Shown here: in pieces, positions 6,932 to 16,139 of the stretch
Numbering within the stretch: position 1 is the first letter of the stretch
How the letters are laid out: each line of letters opens with the position of its first letter
DNA from: Sphingomonadales bacterium UBA6174
GTDB lineage: Bacteria; Pseudomonadota; Alphaproteobacteria; Sphingomonadales; Sphingomonadaceae
Direction: 5' to 3'
DNA length: 59,807 nt
Assembly: GCA_002422945.1 (NCBI GenBank)
Contig: DITW01000073.1
Span: 1-59,807 of the forward strand
Position numbers and translations under genes: made by a program
The notes under the pieces: model-generated
What the model saw: only the letters and a program-made list of their open reading frames with translations
Databases searched by the model: none
What the model was told of the DNA's origin: nothing

Positions 6932-7741
6932 TTATCCACGTGCGGCGGCGGCCATCTCGGCATTGCGGCGGGCGGAGGCGTTGAGCGTTTCTTCCATCAG
7001 GCGGAACAGGTCGTTATTCTGATCGAGTCGGTTCAGCCCCTCGCGGGTTGAGCCGCCGGGGCTGGCGACGCGTTCCGCGAGTTGTCCGGGGGTTTCATCC
7101 GAACCGATCGCGAGCAGGGCCGAGCCTTCGACCGTCGCTAGCGCCAGACGGGTCGCCTGATCGGCGGGCAGGCCAAGGGCTGTGCCTGCGCGCGCCATCG
7201 CATCGATGAAGCGGAACACAAACGCCGGACCGCAGCCAGAGAGTGCCGTGACCGCGTCAAACAGGCTTTCCGCCGAAATCCATTCGACCAGCCCCAGCGG
7301 GCGCATCAGCGCCTCCGCACGGGCCTGAATGGCTGCATCGTCGGTGCCGTAGAGCGCCATGACACCCTTTCCGATGGCGGCCGGGGTGTTGGGCATGATC
7401 CGGATGATCGTGCCAGCATTCGGGAAGCGGCGGCGCAATGCGTCGATTTCCACGCCCGCAAGGATGGATAACAGGATCGTCTGCGGCCCGACCAATGGCG
7501 CGACATCAGCGGTGATAGCGTCGAGCTGCTGCGGCTTGACCGCGAGCAACATGATATCCGCCGTGGTGCCTGCCAATGCGCTGGCGTTACGGACGATGTT
7601 GACGCCGGGGGCAGGGGCGTCAGCGAAGGGATCAATCGCGGTGATGGCGGCGGGGGCGGCCCCATCGGCAATCCAGCCGCGCACCATCGCGCCACCCATA
7701 TTGCCGCAACCGACCAGCAGCACCTGTCCGAAATCGCTCAT
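6932..7741 (-). CDS. proC: Pyrroline-5-carboxylate reductase
   Basis: A 269-residue cytoplasmic enzyme that reduces 1-pyrroline-5-carboxylate to L-proline with NAD(P)H, the last step of proline synthesis. The N-terminal Rossmann fold is clear (LLVGCGNMGGAMVRGW, residues 8-23), followed by ILLSILAGV and the signature region MPNTPAAIGKGV. The C-terminal dimer domain contains ALSGCGPAFVFRFIDAM and the SPGGSTREGL motif. Length is normal. It ends an apparent leftward group after the YbjN-like and ubiK genes, with a 44-base gap to the former. Confidence 0.95.
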   Translation of the reverse strand: MSDFGQVLLVGCGNMGGAMVRGWIADGAAPAAITAIDPFADAPAPGVNIVRNASALAGTTADIMLLAVKPQQLDAITADVAPLVGPQTILLSILAGVEIDALRRRFPNAGTIIRIMPNTPAAIGKGVMALYGTDDAAIQARAEALMRPLGLVEWISAESLFDAVTALSGCGPAFVFRFIDAMARAGTALGLPADQATRLALATVEGSALLAIGSDETPGQLAERVASPGGSTREGLNRLDQNNDLFRLMEETLNASARRNAEMAAAARG

Positions 7742-7785
7742 CTGAATGCGTAGTCCCTATATATTTGGCAAGGAAGCTTTGGCCC

Positions 7786-8295
7786 TCAGGCCTCTCCGGC
7801 GGTTTCAATCATCGAGGCGGCGATGGCCTCTTGGGGCGTTTTTCCGCCCCATAAAACGAATTGGAACACCGGATAGAAGCGCTCGCATTCTTCCAGCGCG
7901 GTTTCGATTACCGTTTCGGCCTGTTCGATCGACATGCCCATTTCTTCGGCAGGTTCGAGGATCAGGGCATGGCGATAGACGATCAGCCCGGTCGCATGCC
8001 AGAGTTCGAAATGGCCGACCCAGAGCTGTTCATTCACCAGACTGATGGTTTCATGGACGACAGGATATTGGTCAGAGTTGATGCGGATATCTGGAAAGCA
8101 CAGGAATTGCAGCGCCCGGTCATCATCCCGGCAGACCGCGCGCATCTCGTAATTCGTCCAACTGCCCTGCACAGAGGCAATAATCTCGTCATCGCCTTGT
8201 CGCTGGACCTGCCAACCAAAGGCGGCGAAACATTGATCAAGGGCGTCGATTGGACGTCCCGTCTCGCGGGAAACCTCGAACTCGTCGCTCATCAT
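7786..8295 (-). CDS. YbjN domain-containing protein
   Basis: A 169-residue protein of the YbjN family (sensory-transduction-regulator-like, DUF1790 type). It has the family pattern of a first alpha/beta unit (DALDQCFAAFGWQVQRQGDDEIIASVQG), a central region (LQFLCFPDIRINSDQYPVVHETISLVNEQLWVGHFELW) and a C-terminal helix with EECERFYPVFQFVLWGGKTPQEAI. Members resemble bacterial secretion chaperones in fold, but a biochemical role is not known. In alphaproteobacteria it usually lies directly upstream of proC, as here. The product is probably soluble. Confidence 0.86.
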   Translation of the reverse strand: MMSDEFEVSRETGRPIDALDQCFAAFGWQVQRQGDDEIIASVQGSWTNYEMRAVCRDDDRALQFLCFPDIRINSDQYPVVHETISLVNEQLWVGHFELWHATGLIVYRHALILEPAEEMGMSIEQAETVIETALEECERFYPVFQFVLWGGKTPQEAIAASMIETAGEA

Positions 8296-8391
8296 GGTTG
8301 GAGCCTGCTCACAACTTGGTGGTTTTTACAAGGCCCAACCCGACTGGCGTCCCGCTTTTTTTGTGGAAAAAGCGGTCGCCAGCAGTGTGCA

Positions 8392-8652
8392 TCAGGCCTT
8401 GGGGGTCTTTTTACCGGCAGCTTCCAGCGCTGCAATGCGTTCTTTCAGCGCATCGACCTCTTCACGTGCGGCTAGCGCAATGGCTTTTGCGGCTTCGAAC
8501 TCGTCGCGGCTCACCATGTCCAGCCCGCCCAGCCATTCGCGCATTTTTTCGCGCATGTTGGTTTCGGCCTCGCGTCCCATGCCGGCCAGCGTGCCAGCCG
8601 CGCCGTTGATCATTTTGGACAGATCTTCGAGGAACTTGTTTTCGGACTGCAT
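8392..8652 (-). CDS. ubiK: Ubiquinone biosynthesis accessory factor UbiK (BMFP family)
   Basis: An 86-residue protein of the YqiC/BMFP family. It has the usual N-terminal amphipathic part (ENKFLEDLSKMINGAAGTLAGM), the REAETNMREKMREWL segment and a C-terminal coiled coil (EEVDALKERIAALEA). Family members form trimers at the membrane and, with UbiJ, help the late hydroxylation steps of ubiquinone synthesis. Other quinone genes occur in this window (coq7 at 20.3 kb, a UbiH-type hydroxylase at 49.6 kb). The gap to the YbjN gene is 96 bases. Confidence 0.88.
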   Translation of the reverse strand: MQSENKFLEDLSKMINGAAGTLAGMGREAETNMREKMREWLGGLDMVSRDEFEAAKAIALAAREEVDALKERIAALEAAGKKTPKA

Positions 8653-8713
8653 GAAAGCCGCCTTTCGATAAAGTGATCAGATGGCTTGGCCGACCTTGAG
8701 GGGCGAGCCGAAG

Positions 8714-9268
8714 CTACATGTCTATTTGGGTGCTGAATTCCCCGGGCGCAAGGATTTCAGCATCGGGGTTGAGCTTGTCGAGTTGATAATTCAGGCTGCC
8801 CGCCACGCATAGCCATGCGAGATAAGGCACCAACAGCCATGCGGCGATGGACCTGATCCGGCCAAAGGCGAAAGTCGTGGCCAGCGCCAACACGCCGATC
8901 AGCCCCAGCCAATAGACAGAAAATGTCATTTCATGGGCGGCAAAAAAGATTGGCGACCATGCGAGATTGGCGAGCAATTGCAATGTGAACAGGCCAAGCG
9001 CCAAGCCGCGCCCGCGTGCGCCACGGGCATTGAGGATCATCGCGAGCGATATACCCATCAGTATATACAGCACGGTCCATGTCGCGCCGATAAACCAGCC
9101 GGGCGGGGTCATGTCGGGTTGGACCAAGGCGGCGTACCAGCGGTTCTGTTCGCCTGAATTCGCCAGCCTGCCGGAGGCGATCCCAAGCAGCAGGATGCTG
9201 GGCACCGTAAACAGCGCCCAGCGGACGAACGACATGCGCAATTGCGATAGCGAGGCGATTCCACTCAT
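8714..9268 (-). CDS. tspO: TspO/MBR family membrane protein
   Basis: A 184-residue integral membrane protein with five hydrophobic segments, the fold of the TspO/peripheral benzodiazepine receptor family. Recognisable features are WYAALVQPDMTPPGWFIGATWTVLYILMGIS and the LAWSPIFFA and later helix pairs rich in Trp. Bacterial members bind porphyrins and modulate tetrapyrrole-dependent or stress gene expression, and oxygen-regulated photosynthesis genes in Rhodobacter. Here no photosynthesis genes are seen. The start at 9268 gives a slightly long N-terminus; the next ATG lies 12 codons in. Confidence 0.9.
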   Translation of the reverse strand: MSGIASLSQLRMSFVRWALFTVPSILLLGIASGRLANSGEQNRWYAALVQPDMTPPGWFIGATWTVLYILMGISLAMILNARGARGRGLALGLFTLQLLANLAWSPIFFAAHEMTFSVYWLGLIGVLALATTFAFGRIRSIAAWLLVPYLAWLCVAGSLNYQLDKLNPDAEILAPGEFSTQIDM

Positions 9269-9779
9269 GCCGACAGTTTACTCCTAAACATGGCAGATGT
9301 TCCGACGGGTGCGAAACATCGTGCCGAATCTATTAACCAGCATGATCCTACCGACAGTTCGGCGCTTGGCAATGTGTAGCATTTTGATTGGACGACAAAA
9401 AGTGGGTGATGGCTATGACGGAGCGGGGGGCGTGCGGGCTGGATTAGCGAAGGTTTGAATGGCATTTATTACCATTTATGTGTCGAATTTATTCTAAATA
9501 TGCAAAATCATCCAATACGGAAGAATGCCGACTGCATTAAGCAATGATAGCGACCCGAAGGGATTTCCGAGCGAAATCCTTTTTCCCTGTGGCTCGGCTG
9601 GCGTGCTGGCTGGGCCACTTTTTTTTAAAAATTTGTTTACGATGCCCGCCGCCCAAGGCATTATTGACGGGCAAGTATGGCTGCGTTGCATCTTATTACC
9701 CAAAAAAATCGGCATCGGATTTGGCGGTTCATCTGGATCGGTTCTTGATGTCTGGACGTATTCATTGGGGTGCACAAAC
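9269..9779. other. Intergenic region between divergent tspO and the AraC-like pair
   Basis: About 510 bases with no supported gene. The reading frame of the following AraC-like gene stays open back to 9525, but this extension has no family resemblance and contains AT-rich runs (for example around 9610-9630), so it is treated as upstream region. Promoters for both directions must lie here; no convincing hexamers or operators were found. Confidence 0.5.
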
Positions 9780-10622
9780 GTGTTTTCGTTGGATTACGTG
9801 CCACCGCCGTCCGACCTGTCGGAGTTTCTGACGGCATTTTATTATTTCCGGGCCGACGATGCGGCATTGAACGAGCTGGAGCGTGCGGATGTCGCGCAGT
9901 TCCGCTTTGTGCTCGCCGGTGAGGGGCATATGGAATTCCCTGATGGCCAGCAATATCCCTTTACGCCGTGCAGCCTGCTTGGCCCGCGCACGGTCGCGTC
10001 TCGTGTGGTGGCAAAAGGGCCGGTGCGGGCCTTTGGCGTGGGATTGCTGGCGGCGGGTTGGGGCGCGCTGACCGGCGTCGAGGCGGTATCGCTCACCAAC
10101 AAGATGATTGATGCGACGAGCTTGCTTGGGCCGGCAGTCTTGGATGTTCACCGTGCGCTGGCGGCGACCGATGATCTGGATGCGATGGTCGAGATCGGCA
10201 TTAATTTTGCGCGGTCATTGCGCCAACGGGCCGATCAGGTGCCATTATGGTTCACGCGCGCGGTCGACCGGTGGCTGATCTCCAGCCTGAAGCCCGTGTT
10301 GGCGGATTTGATCGCGGATACCGGCCTGACCCGCCGCCAGATCGAAAAGCTGACCAAACAGCTTTATGGCGCGACGCCGGGGCTGTTGGTGCGTAAATAT
10401 CGGGCGCTGCGGGCGGCAAATGCTCTGGCGCGCGGCGATGAAATGGATGAGTTGCTGGCGGCTGATGCCTTTTATGACCAATCGCATTTCATTCGCGAGG
10501 TGAAGGAGTTTACCGGTATTACCCCCGGCGCCATCAAGGATGAGGAGGAGCGGTTGAGCCGGTTGACCTTTGGTCGTTCGGCGCTGGCGGGCAAGGTCTC
10601 CTCGCTGTCGTCCGATAGCTGA
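9780..10622 (+). CDS. AraC-like transcriptional regulator (first of a tandem pair)
   Basis: A protein of about 280 residues with a C-terminal AraC/XylS-type DNA-binding domain: LADLIADTGLTRRQIEKLTKQLYGATPGLLVRKYRALRAA is the first helix-turn-helix and FYDQSHFIREVKEFTGITPGAI the second with the family signature. The N-terminal half is a sensor domain of unknown ligand (FRFVLAGEGHMEFPDGQQYPF, cupin-like). The GTG at 9780 was chosen because it aligns with the start of the downstream paralogue and follows a GGGGTG; an ATG at 9525 would add 85 unconserved residues. Its stop overlaps the next start (TGATG), so the pair is translationally coupled. Confidence 0.78.
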   Translation: MFSLDYVPPPSDLSEFLTAFYYFRADDAALNELERADVAQFRFVLAGEGHMEFPDGQQYPFTPCSLLGPRTVASRVVAKGPVRAFGVGLLAAGWGALTGVEAVSLTNKMIDATSLLGPAVLDVHRALAATDDLDAMVEIGINFARSLRQRADQVPLWFTRAVDRWLISSLKPVLADLIADTGLTRRQIEKLTKQLYGATPGLLVRKYRALRAANALARGDEMDELLAADAFYDQSHFIREVKEFTGITPGAIKDEEERLSRLTFGRSALAGKVSSLSSDS

Positions 10623-11458
10623 TGCCAAAACTGTTTGATGTCATCGGCGCGCATCCGGCGCTGCGCCCGGCGATTACTTTTTATTACCGGCTGCGGCAGG
10701 ACTATAGCGTTAATGAGGAATGGTTGCGGGTAGATACCGGCAATCTGTGGTTTTTTCTGCAAGGCGGTGACGGTTATCTCGAATGGCCGAACGGACAGCG
10801 GTGCCCCACCACGCCCTTGATGTGCACCGGGCCTTTATCAGCCAGCCCGCGCATGCGCGTGTCCGGTCCCGTCGAATGCATCGGCATTCCGATCAATCCG
10901 GAAGCATGGGGCCAGTTGCTGGGAGAAAATGCCGTCGTCTTTGCGGATCGCGCGGTCGATATGCAGATGGTCCTTGGCGGATTGGCGAATGACATGGCCG
11001 AACTGTTGCGCGCGACAAGTGATATGCGGGTGTTGGCGGACGGGCTGGATGCGTTGTTATTGCCTCGGATGAAGCCATTGCCGCCCAGTCATCGCCACTT
11101 GCTGGGTGTGATCCGGTCGTGGTTAAGCGCAGATCTGTTCCCGGATGTCGAGGCGCTATATGCGCGTTGCGATTTGTCGTCGCGGCAGGTGATGCGGATC
11201 GCCAGCCAATATTTCGGCGGGCCGCCCAAATTATTGTCACGCAAATATGGGGCGCTGCGCACGGCATCGGCGATACTCGCCAATCAAGGTCGCCCGCCTG
11301 CCGAAGCCATCGCCCATTATGCCGATCAATCGCATATGATCAGGGAGTTACGTGTATTCACCGGGCGGACGCCGCGCGGATTGATGACCCGAGGCAGCCC
11401 GATCACGCGCGAGGCGCTGACATTGGCGAATTTCCAGGAAATTGTCCCTTATGCTTGA
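10622..11458 (+). CDS. AraC-like transcriptional regulator (second of a tandem pair)
   Basis: A 278-residue paralogue of the preceding protein. The same layout is seen: TGNLWFFLQGGDGYLEWPNGQRCPTTPL in the sensor domain, FPDVEALYARCDLSSRQVMRIASQYFGGPPKLLSRKYGALRTA as the first HTH, and HYADQSHMIRELRVFTGRTPRGL as the second. The two share the order of motifs but are clearly diverged, so this is an old duplication. Coupled to the first gene by TGATG. It lies 67 bases before sufR but is unlikely to be part of that operon. Ligand and targets are unknown; a heteromeric or dual-input regulator is possible. Confidence 0.84.
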   Translation: MPKLFDVIGAHPALRPAITFYYRLRQDYSVNEEWLRVDTGNLWFFLQGGDGYLEWPNGQRCPTTPLMCTGPLSASPRMRVSGPVECIGIPINPEAWGQLLGENAVVFADRAVDMQMVLGGLANDMAELLRATSDMRVLADGLDALLLPRMKPLPPSHRHLLGVIRSWLSADLFPDVEALYARCDLSSRQVMRIASQYFGGPPKLLSRKYGALRTASAILANQGRPPAEAIAHYADQSHMIRELRVFTGRTPRGLMTRGSPITREALTLANFQEIVPYA

Positions 11459-11525
11459 TTTGCGCGGCTAGGGATGCGATAACAAACCGGATCAATTTTG
11501 TCTGATTTAGGATTCGCCGGTCGCC

Positions 11526-11987
11526 ATGCGCCTTTCTTCCCTTGCCGATTATGCCGTCGTGATGATGTCGGCGGCTGCGCGCCATTGTGGCGGGGCAGGG
11601 GTGGACCCGTTGACGGGCGAGAAGCGCAAGCGGATCAACGCGGCGCAACTGGCCGATGAAACCGGCATTCCGTTGCCAACCGTGCAAAAATTGGTGAGCA
11701 AGCTCTCGGCGGCGGGGTTATTGTCGTCGGTGCGTGGTGCGGGAGGTGGATTTCGCCTTGCCCGTCCACCTGCGGCGGTGACGCTTGCGGATATTATCGA
11801 AGCGGTCGAAGGCCCGATCGCGATGACGCCCTGCGTCGACAGCGGCAAGCATGATTGCAGCCTAGAAGGTAGCTGCCGTGTGCAGCAGCATTGGCCGCAG
11901 GTGAATGATGCCGTGCGCGGCGCGCTCGCGAATGTGCCACTGTCACAGTTGGTGGATCGGCATTTTACGCGGCCAGAAGTGTTGTGA
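11526..11987 (+). CDS. sufR: Rrf2-family SUF-system regulator
   Basis: A 153-residue Rrf2-type transcription factor. The winged HTH is clear (LADYAVVMM, then INAAQLADETGIPLPTVQKLVSKLSAAGLLSSVRGAGGGFRLARP). Three cysteines, Cys103, Cys111 and Cys117, can bind an iron-sulphur cluster, as in IscR and the alphaproteobacterial SUF regulators. It is the first gene of the suf operon, 10 bases before sufB. By analogy the cluster-loaded form represses the operon and release of the cluster under iron limitation or oxidative stress derepresses it; an operator was not recognised in the short upstream gap. Confidence 0.9.
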   Translation: MRLSSLADYAVVMMSAAARHCGGAGVDPLTGEKRKRINAAQLADETGIPLPTVQKLVSKLSAAGLLSSVRGAGGGFRLARPPAAVTLADIIEAVEGPIAMTPCVDSGKHDCSLEGSCRVQQHWPQVNDAVRGALANVPLSQLVDRHFTRPEVL

Positions 11988-11997
11988 GGAATAACGC

Positions 11998-13479
11998 ATG
12001 ACCAATATCGCCGACACCAAAAATGCCGAGGCATTGGCGGCGGCCAACAAGGTCTCCGATTATGAATGGGGCTTTTCGTCCGACATCGAGCAGGAGTTCG
12101 CGCCCAAGGGATTGAGCGAGGATACCGTGCGCTTCATTTCGGCCAAGAAGAACGAGCCGGAATGGATGCTGGACTGGCGGTTGAAGGCCTATCGCTATTG
12201 GCTGACGATGGAAACGCCGCATTGGGCGAAGCTCAATATCCCGCCGATCGATTATCAGGACGCCTATTATTACGCGGCGCCCAAGGCGAAGAAGCAATTG
12301 GGCAGCCTTGACGAAGTCGATCCCGAAATCCTGCGCGTCTATGAGAAACTTGGCATTCCGCTGGAAGAGCAGAAGATGCTCGCCGGGGTCGAGGGCGCGC
12401 GCAAGGTCGCGGTTGATGCCGTGTTCGATTCCGTCAGCGTTGCCACTACCTTCCGCAAGGAACTGGAAGAAGCGGGCGTCATTTTCCGTTCGATTTCGGA
12501 AGCCATTCGCGAATATCCCGAACAGGTCAAAAAGTGGCTCGGCAAGGTCGTGCCGATGCATGACAATTATTTTGCAGCGCTCAATTGCGCGGTATTTTCG
12601 GACGGCACCTTTGTTTATATTCCGGAGGGCGTGCGCTGCCCGATGGAATTATCGACCTATTTCCGCATCAACGCGGAAAATACCGGCCAGTTCGAACGCA
12701 CGCTGATCGTCGCGGACAAGGGCAGCTATGTGTCCTATCTCGAAGGCTGCACCGCCCCGATGCGCGACGAGAACCAATTGCATGCGGCGGTGGTCGAACT
12801 GGTCATTCTCGACGATGCCGAAATCAAATATTCGACCGTGCAGAATTGGTATCCCGGCGATGCCGAGGGCAAGGGCGGCATCTATAATTTCGTGACCAAG
12901 CGCGCACTATGTCAGGGTAAGAACAGCAAGGTCAGTTGGACGCAGGTTGAAACCGGCTCGGCGGTGACTTGGAAATATCCAAGCTGCGTGTTGAACGGCG
13001 AAAATTCGGTCGGTGAATTTTATTCGGTCGCCGTCACCAATAATCACCAACAGGCCGATACCGGCACCAAGATGATTCATAATGGTAAAAACAGCCGTTC
13101 GACCATCGTGTCCAAGGGAATCAGCGCGGGCAAGTCCAACGGCACCTATCGCGGCCTTGTCAAAGTCGCGGCCAATGCGGATGGGGTGCGCAATTTCACC
13201 CAATGCGACAGCTTGTTGCTCGGCGATCAATGCGGCGCGCACACCGTGCCTTATATCGAGGTCAAGAACCCGACCGCCCAGATTGAGCATGAGGCGACGA
13301 CCAGCAAGATTTCCGACGATCAGTTGTTTTACGCGATGCAACGCGGGCTGGATCAGGAAAGCGCGGTCGCGTTGATCGTCAATGGTTTCGCCAAGGAAGT
13401 GCTGCAACAGCTGCCGATGGAATTTGCCGTCGAGGCGCAGAAGCTGCTTGGAATTTCTCTCGAAGGATCAGTTGGTTAA
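11998..13479 (+). CDS. sufB: Fe-S cluster assembly scaffold protein SufB
   Basis: A 493-residue component of the SufBCD scaffold, on which [Fe-S] clusters are built in the cytoplasm. The family signatures are present: YYYAAPKAKKQLGSLDEVDPE, FIYIPEGVRCPMELSTYFRIN-type sequence (here FVYIPEGVRCPMELSTYF), ERTLIVADKGSYVSYLEGCTAP and the C-terminal TAQIEHEATTSKISDDQLFY. The Cys in the YLEGC segment and the conserved Glu/His residues of the beta-helix core are retained. Length is normal. It is separated from sufC by one base. Confidence 0.97.
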   Translation: MTNIADTKNAEALAAANKVSDYEWGFSSDIEQEFAPKGLSEDTVRFISAKKNEPEWMLDWRLKAYRYWLTMETPHWAKLNIPPIDYQDAYYYAAPKAKKQLGSLDEVDPEILRVYEKLGIPLEEQKMLAGVEGARKVAVDAVFDSVSVATTFRKELEEAGVIFRSISEAIREYPEQVKKWLGKVVPMHDNYFAALNCAVFSDGTFVYIPEGVRCPMELSTYFRINAENTGQFERTLIVADKGSYVSYLEGCTAPMRDENQLHAAVVELVILDDAEIKYSTVQNWYPGDAEGKGGIYNFVTKRALCQGKNSKVSWTQVETGSAVTWKYPSCVLNGENSVGEFYSVAVTNNHQQADTGTKMIHNGKNSRSTIVSKGISAGKSNGTYRGLVKVAANADGVRNFTQCDSLLLGDQCGAHTVPYIEVKNPTAQIEHEATTSKISDDQLFYAMQRGLDQESAVALIVNGFAKEVLQQLPMEFAVEAQKLLGISLEGSVG

Positions 13480-13480
13480 A

Positions 13481-14224
13481 ATGCTGAATATCAACAACCT
13501 CCACACCGCGATTGGCGACAAGGAAATCCTCAAGGGCTTGTCGCTCAAGATCAATGCGGGTGAAATCCACGCGATCATGGGGCCGAATGGTGCGGGTAAA
13601 TCCACGCTGACCTATACGCTTGGCGGACGGCCCGGCTATGAGGTGACGAGCGGCGCGGTGGAATTTGACGGGCAGGATCTGCTCGCGCTCGCGCCGCATG
13701 AACGCGCCGCCGCGGGCCTGTTCCTCGGTTTCCAATATCCGGTCGAAATTCCGGGCGTATCGAATGTGCAATTCCTGCGCGAGGCGTTGAATGCCCAGCG
13801 CAAATTGCGGGGCGAAGCGCCATTGTCGGGGGGCGAGTTCCTGAAGGTCGCCCGCGCGCAGGCGGATGCGATGGGCATGAATATGGACATGCTCAAGCGC
13901 CCGGTGAACGTCGGCTTTTCGGGCGGCGAGAAAAAGCGCAACGAGATGGTCCAGATGGGCATTCTCGATCCCAAGCTCGCGATCCTCGACGAAACCGATA
14001 GCGGCCTCGACATTGATGCGCTGCGCGTGGTCGGCGAAGGCATCAACCGCGTGATGCGCAAGCCGGACAAGGCCGTATTGCTGATTACCCATTATCAGCG
14101 CCTGCTCGATTATGTGCAGCCGGATTTTGTCCATGTGCTGGCGGCGGGCCGGATCGTGAAATCGGGCGGGCCGGAACTGGCGCTGGAGCTCGAACGCGAG
14201 GGCTATGCGGAGATCGCGGCGTGA
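13481..14224 (+). CDS. sufC: Fe-S cluster assembly ATPase SufC
   Basis: A 247-residue ABC-type ATPase that drives conformational change in the SufBCD scaffold. Walker A is GPNGAGKST (about residues 34-42), the ABC signature SGGEKKRNEM (about 146-155), and Walker B LAILDETDSGLD. No membrane domain is present, as expected. The ATG at 13481 lies right after the sufB stop with AAGGA upstream; the frame is open further back inside sufB but there is no reason to start there. The end overlaps the sufD start by TGATG. Confidence 0.96.
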   Translation: MLNINNLHTAIGDKEILKGLSLKINAGEIHAIMGPNGAGKSTLTYTLGGRPGYEVTSGAVEFDGQDLLALAPHERAAAGLFLGFQYPVEIPGVSNVQFLREALNAQRKLRGEAPLSGGEFLKVARAQADAMGMNMDMLKRPVNVGFSGGEKKRNEMVQMGILDPKLAILDETDSGLDIDALRVVGEGINRVMRKPDKAVLLITHYQRLLDYVQPDFVHVLAAGRIVKSGGPELALELEREGYAEIAA

Positions 14225-14958
14225 TGACACTCCCCACCCGCAGGGATGAGGCATGGCGCTATGCCGATATCGACGCGGTGGCCCGTCTCTGGCCACTGGC
14301 GGCCCCGACGCGGATCAATGTCGCGGCGGGCGATGCGGCGGCGCGTCATCTGATCGTAGATGCCGCCCAAGGCGCGACGGAAATCCGGCAGTTTGCGATC
14401 AACCTCGATAAGGGGGCAAAGTTCGATTTTCATGTGCTGGCCTTGGGCGGGGCCTATGGCCGGATCGAGCTTGATGTCATCTTGCATGAAGGGGCGGACT
14501 TCAACCTTGGCGGGGTCATTCTCGGCAATGACGACCAGATTCTCGAAATCGTGACGACCGTCAATCATGTGGAGCCGGGTGCAACCAGCAACCAGACCAT
14601 CCGCGCCGTGATGGCCGACAAGGCGACCGGCACTTATTTGGGCAAGGTTGCGGTCGCGCGGGGCGCGCAGCATACGGACAGCGTGCAGTCGTTCAAGGCG
14701 ATGCTGCTGGGCCGTGCCGCCACTGCCAATGCCAAGCCGGAGCTGGAAATCTACGCCGATGACGTGAAATGCGCCCATGGCGCGGCGATTGGCGAATTGG
14801 ATGCGATGGGCCTGTTTTATCTGGAATCGCGCGGCCTGACGCCTGCGGATGCAAAGCGCCTCATGTTGCAGGCATTTGTCGCGGGCGTGTTCGATGGCGC
14901 CGAGGCGGAAGAAGCATTGCAGGCGGCTGCACTCGCGAAATTGGGAGAATTGGTGTGA
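14224..14958 (+). CDS. sufD: Fe-S cluster assembly protein SufD
   Basis: A 244-residue SufD, shorter than the roughly 420-residue E. coli form but of the usual alphaproteobacterial/sphingomonad size because the N-terminal helical part is reduced. It begins with the typical TRRDEAWRYADI motif and ends with the conserved C-terminal signature VKCAHGAAIGELDAMGLFYLESRGL, which carries the His used for iron binding at the SufB-SufD interface. It overlaps sufC (TGATG) and sufS (GTGA). Confidence 0.94.
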   Translation: MTLPTRRDEAWRYADIDAVARLWPLAAPTRINVAAGDAAARHLIVDAAQGATEIRQFAINLDKGAKFDFHVLALGGAYGRIELDVILHEGADFNLGGVILGNDDQILEIVTTVNHVEPGATSNQTIRAVMADKATGTYLGKVAVARGAQHTDSVQSFKAMLLGRAATANAKPELEIYADDVKCAHGAAIGELDAMGLFYLESRGLTPADAKRLMLQAFVAGVFDGAEAEEALQAAALAKLGELV

Positions 14959-16139
14959 CGTTTCGCGCTGATTTCCCCGGTTTGGCGGGGGGCTGGCATT
15001 ATCTCGACACCGGGGCCACTGCGCAAAAGCCGCAGGCGGTGATCGATGCGATGGTCAATGCGCTGGGCCGCGATTATGCGACGGTGCATCGCGGCGTTTA
15101 TGCCCGCTCGGCAAATATGACGATGGCGTTTGAGGCCGCGCGGCGGCGGGTGGCGCAGTTCATCAACGCACCGTCCGAAAATGAGATTGTGTTCGTGCGC
15201 GGCGCGACCGAGGCGATCAATCTCGTCGCCAACAGCTTTGGGTCCCTGCTGCAAAAGGGCGACCGCATTCTCCTCAGCCAGTTGGAGCATCACAGCAATA
15301 TCGTCCCGTGGCAGTTGCTGCGTGATCGCATCGGGGTGGAGATTGATGTCTGTCCGTTGACGGCGGATGGCCAGATCGACCTTGATATGGCCGAACAAAT
15401 GCTGACGCCTGCGCATAAATTGGTGGCCTTGGCCCATGTGTCGAATGTGCTGGGATCAGTGCTGGATGCGCCGCGCGCGGTGCGGATGGCGCATAAAATC
15501 GGGGCGAAGATCCTGCTTGATGGCTGCCAGGCCGTGCCGCGTCTGGCGGTGGATGTGCAGGCGCTGGACTGCGATTTCTATGTGTTCTCTGGTCACAAGC
15601 TCTATGGCCCAACCGGCATTGGCGTGTTGTGGGGTAGGGCGGAACTGCTCGATCAGATGCCGCCCTATCAGGGTGGCGGCGCGATGATCGACCGGGTGAC
15701 ATTTGAAAAAACGACCTATGCCCCACCGCCCGCGCGGTTCGAGGCCGGGACGCCAGCGATTGCCGAGGTGATCGGGCTGCATGCCGCGATTGATTATGTC
15801 GATGCGATCGGCCTTGCCAAGATTGGCGCGCATGAGCACGCATTGGTGCAGGCGACGCGCGATGCGCTGCGCAAGTTCAACAGCGTGCAATTGTTCGGGC
15901 CGGAAGATGCAGCCGGGATCGTGTCTTTCGCGATGCAGGGCGTGCATCCGCACGACATCGGGACCATTCTCGATGAAGAGGGCGTTGCGATCCGCGCGGG
16001 CCATCATTGCGCCCAGCCGTTGATGGATCTGTTGGGCGTGCCTGCAACCGCACGGGCCAGCTTTGGCCTGTATAATGATCAAACTGATGTGGACGCGCTG
16101 GTGCGCGGCCTTGAACGTGTGTCGAGGATTTTCGGATGA
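14955..16139 (+). CDS. sufS: Cysteine desulfurase SufS
   Basis: A 394-residue class-V PLP enzyme that takes sulphur from L-cysteine to feed the SufBCD scaffold. The PLP lysine is Lys215 in FSGHKLYGPTG, the persulphide cysteine is Cys352 in RAGHHCAQPLM, and QLEHHSNIVPW and GCQAVPRLAVD are family signatures. GTG at 14955 was chosen because GGGAG lies 7 bases before it and it overlaps the sufD stop. No sufE or sufU gene follows, so the sulphur acceptor is elsewhere or not of that type. Confidence 0.95.
   Translation: MTFRADFPGLAGGWHYLDTGATAQKPQAVIDAMVNALGRDYATVHRGVYARSANMTMAFEAARRRVAQFINAPSENEIVFVRGATEAINLVANSFGSLLQKGDRILLSQLEHHSNIVPWQLLRDRIGVEIDVCPLTADGQIDLDMAEQMLTPAHKLVALAHVSNVLGSVLDAPRAVRMAHKIGAKILLDGCQAVPRLAVDVQALDCDFYVFSGHKLYGPTGIGVLWGRAELLDQMPPYQGGGAMIDRVTFEKTTYAPPPARFEAGTPAIAEVIGLHAAIDYVDAIGLAKIGAHEHALVQATRDALRKFNSVQLFGPEDAAGIVSFAMQGVHPHDIGTILDEEGVAIRAGHHCAQPLMDLLGVPATARASFGLYNDQTDVDALVRGLERVSRIFG

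Noticed and set aside
9525..9779. N-terminal extension of the first AraC-like protein by 85 residues
   Set aside because: The added residues have no resemblance to the paralogue or the family, and a GTG at 9780 aligns with the paralogue start.
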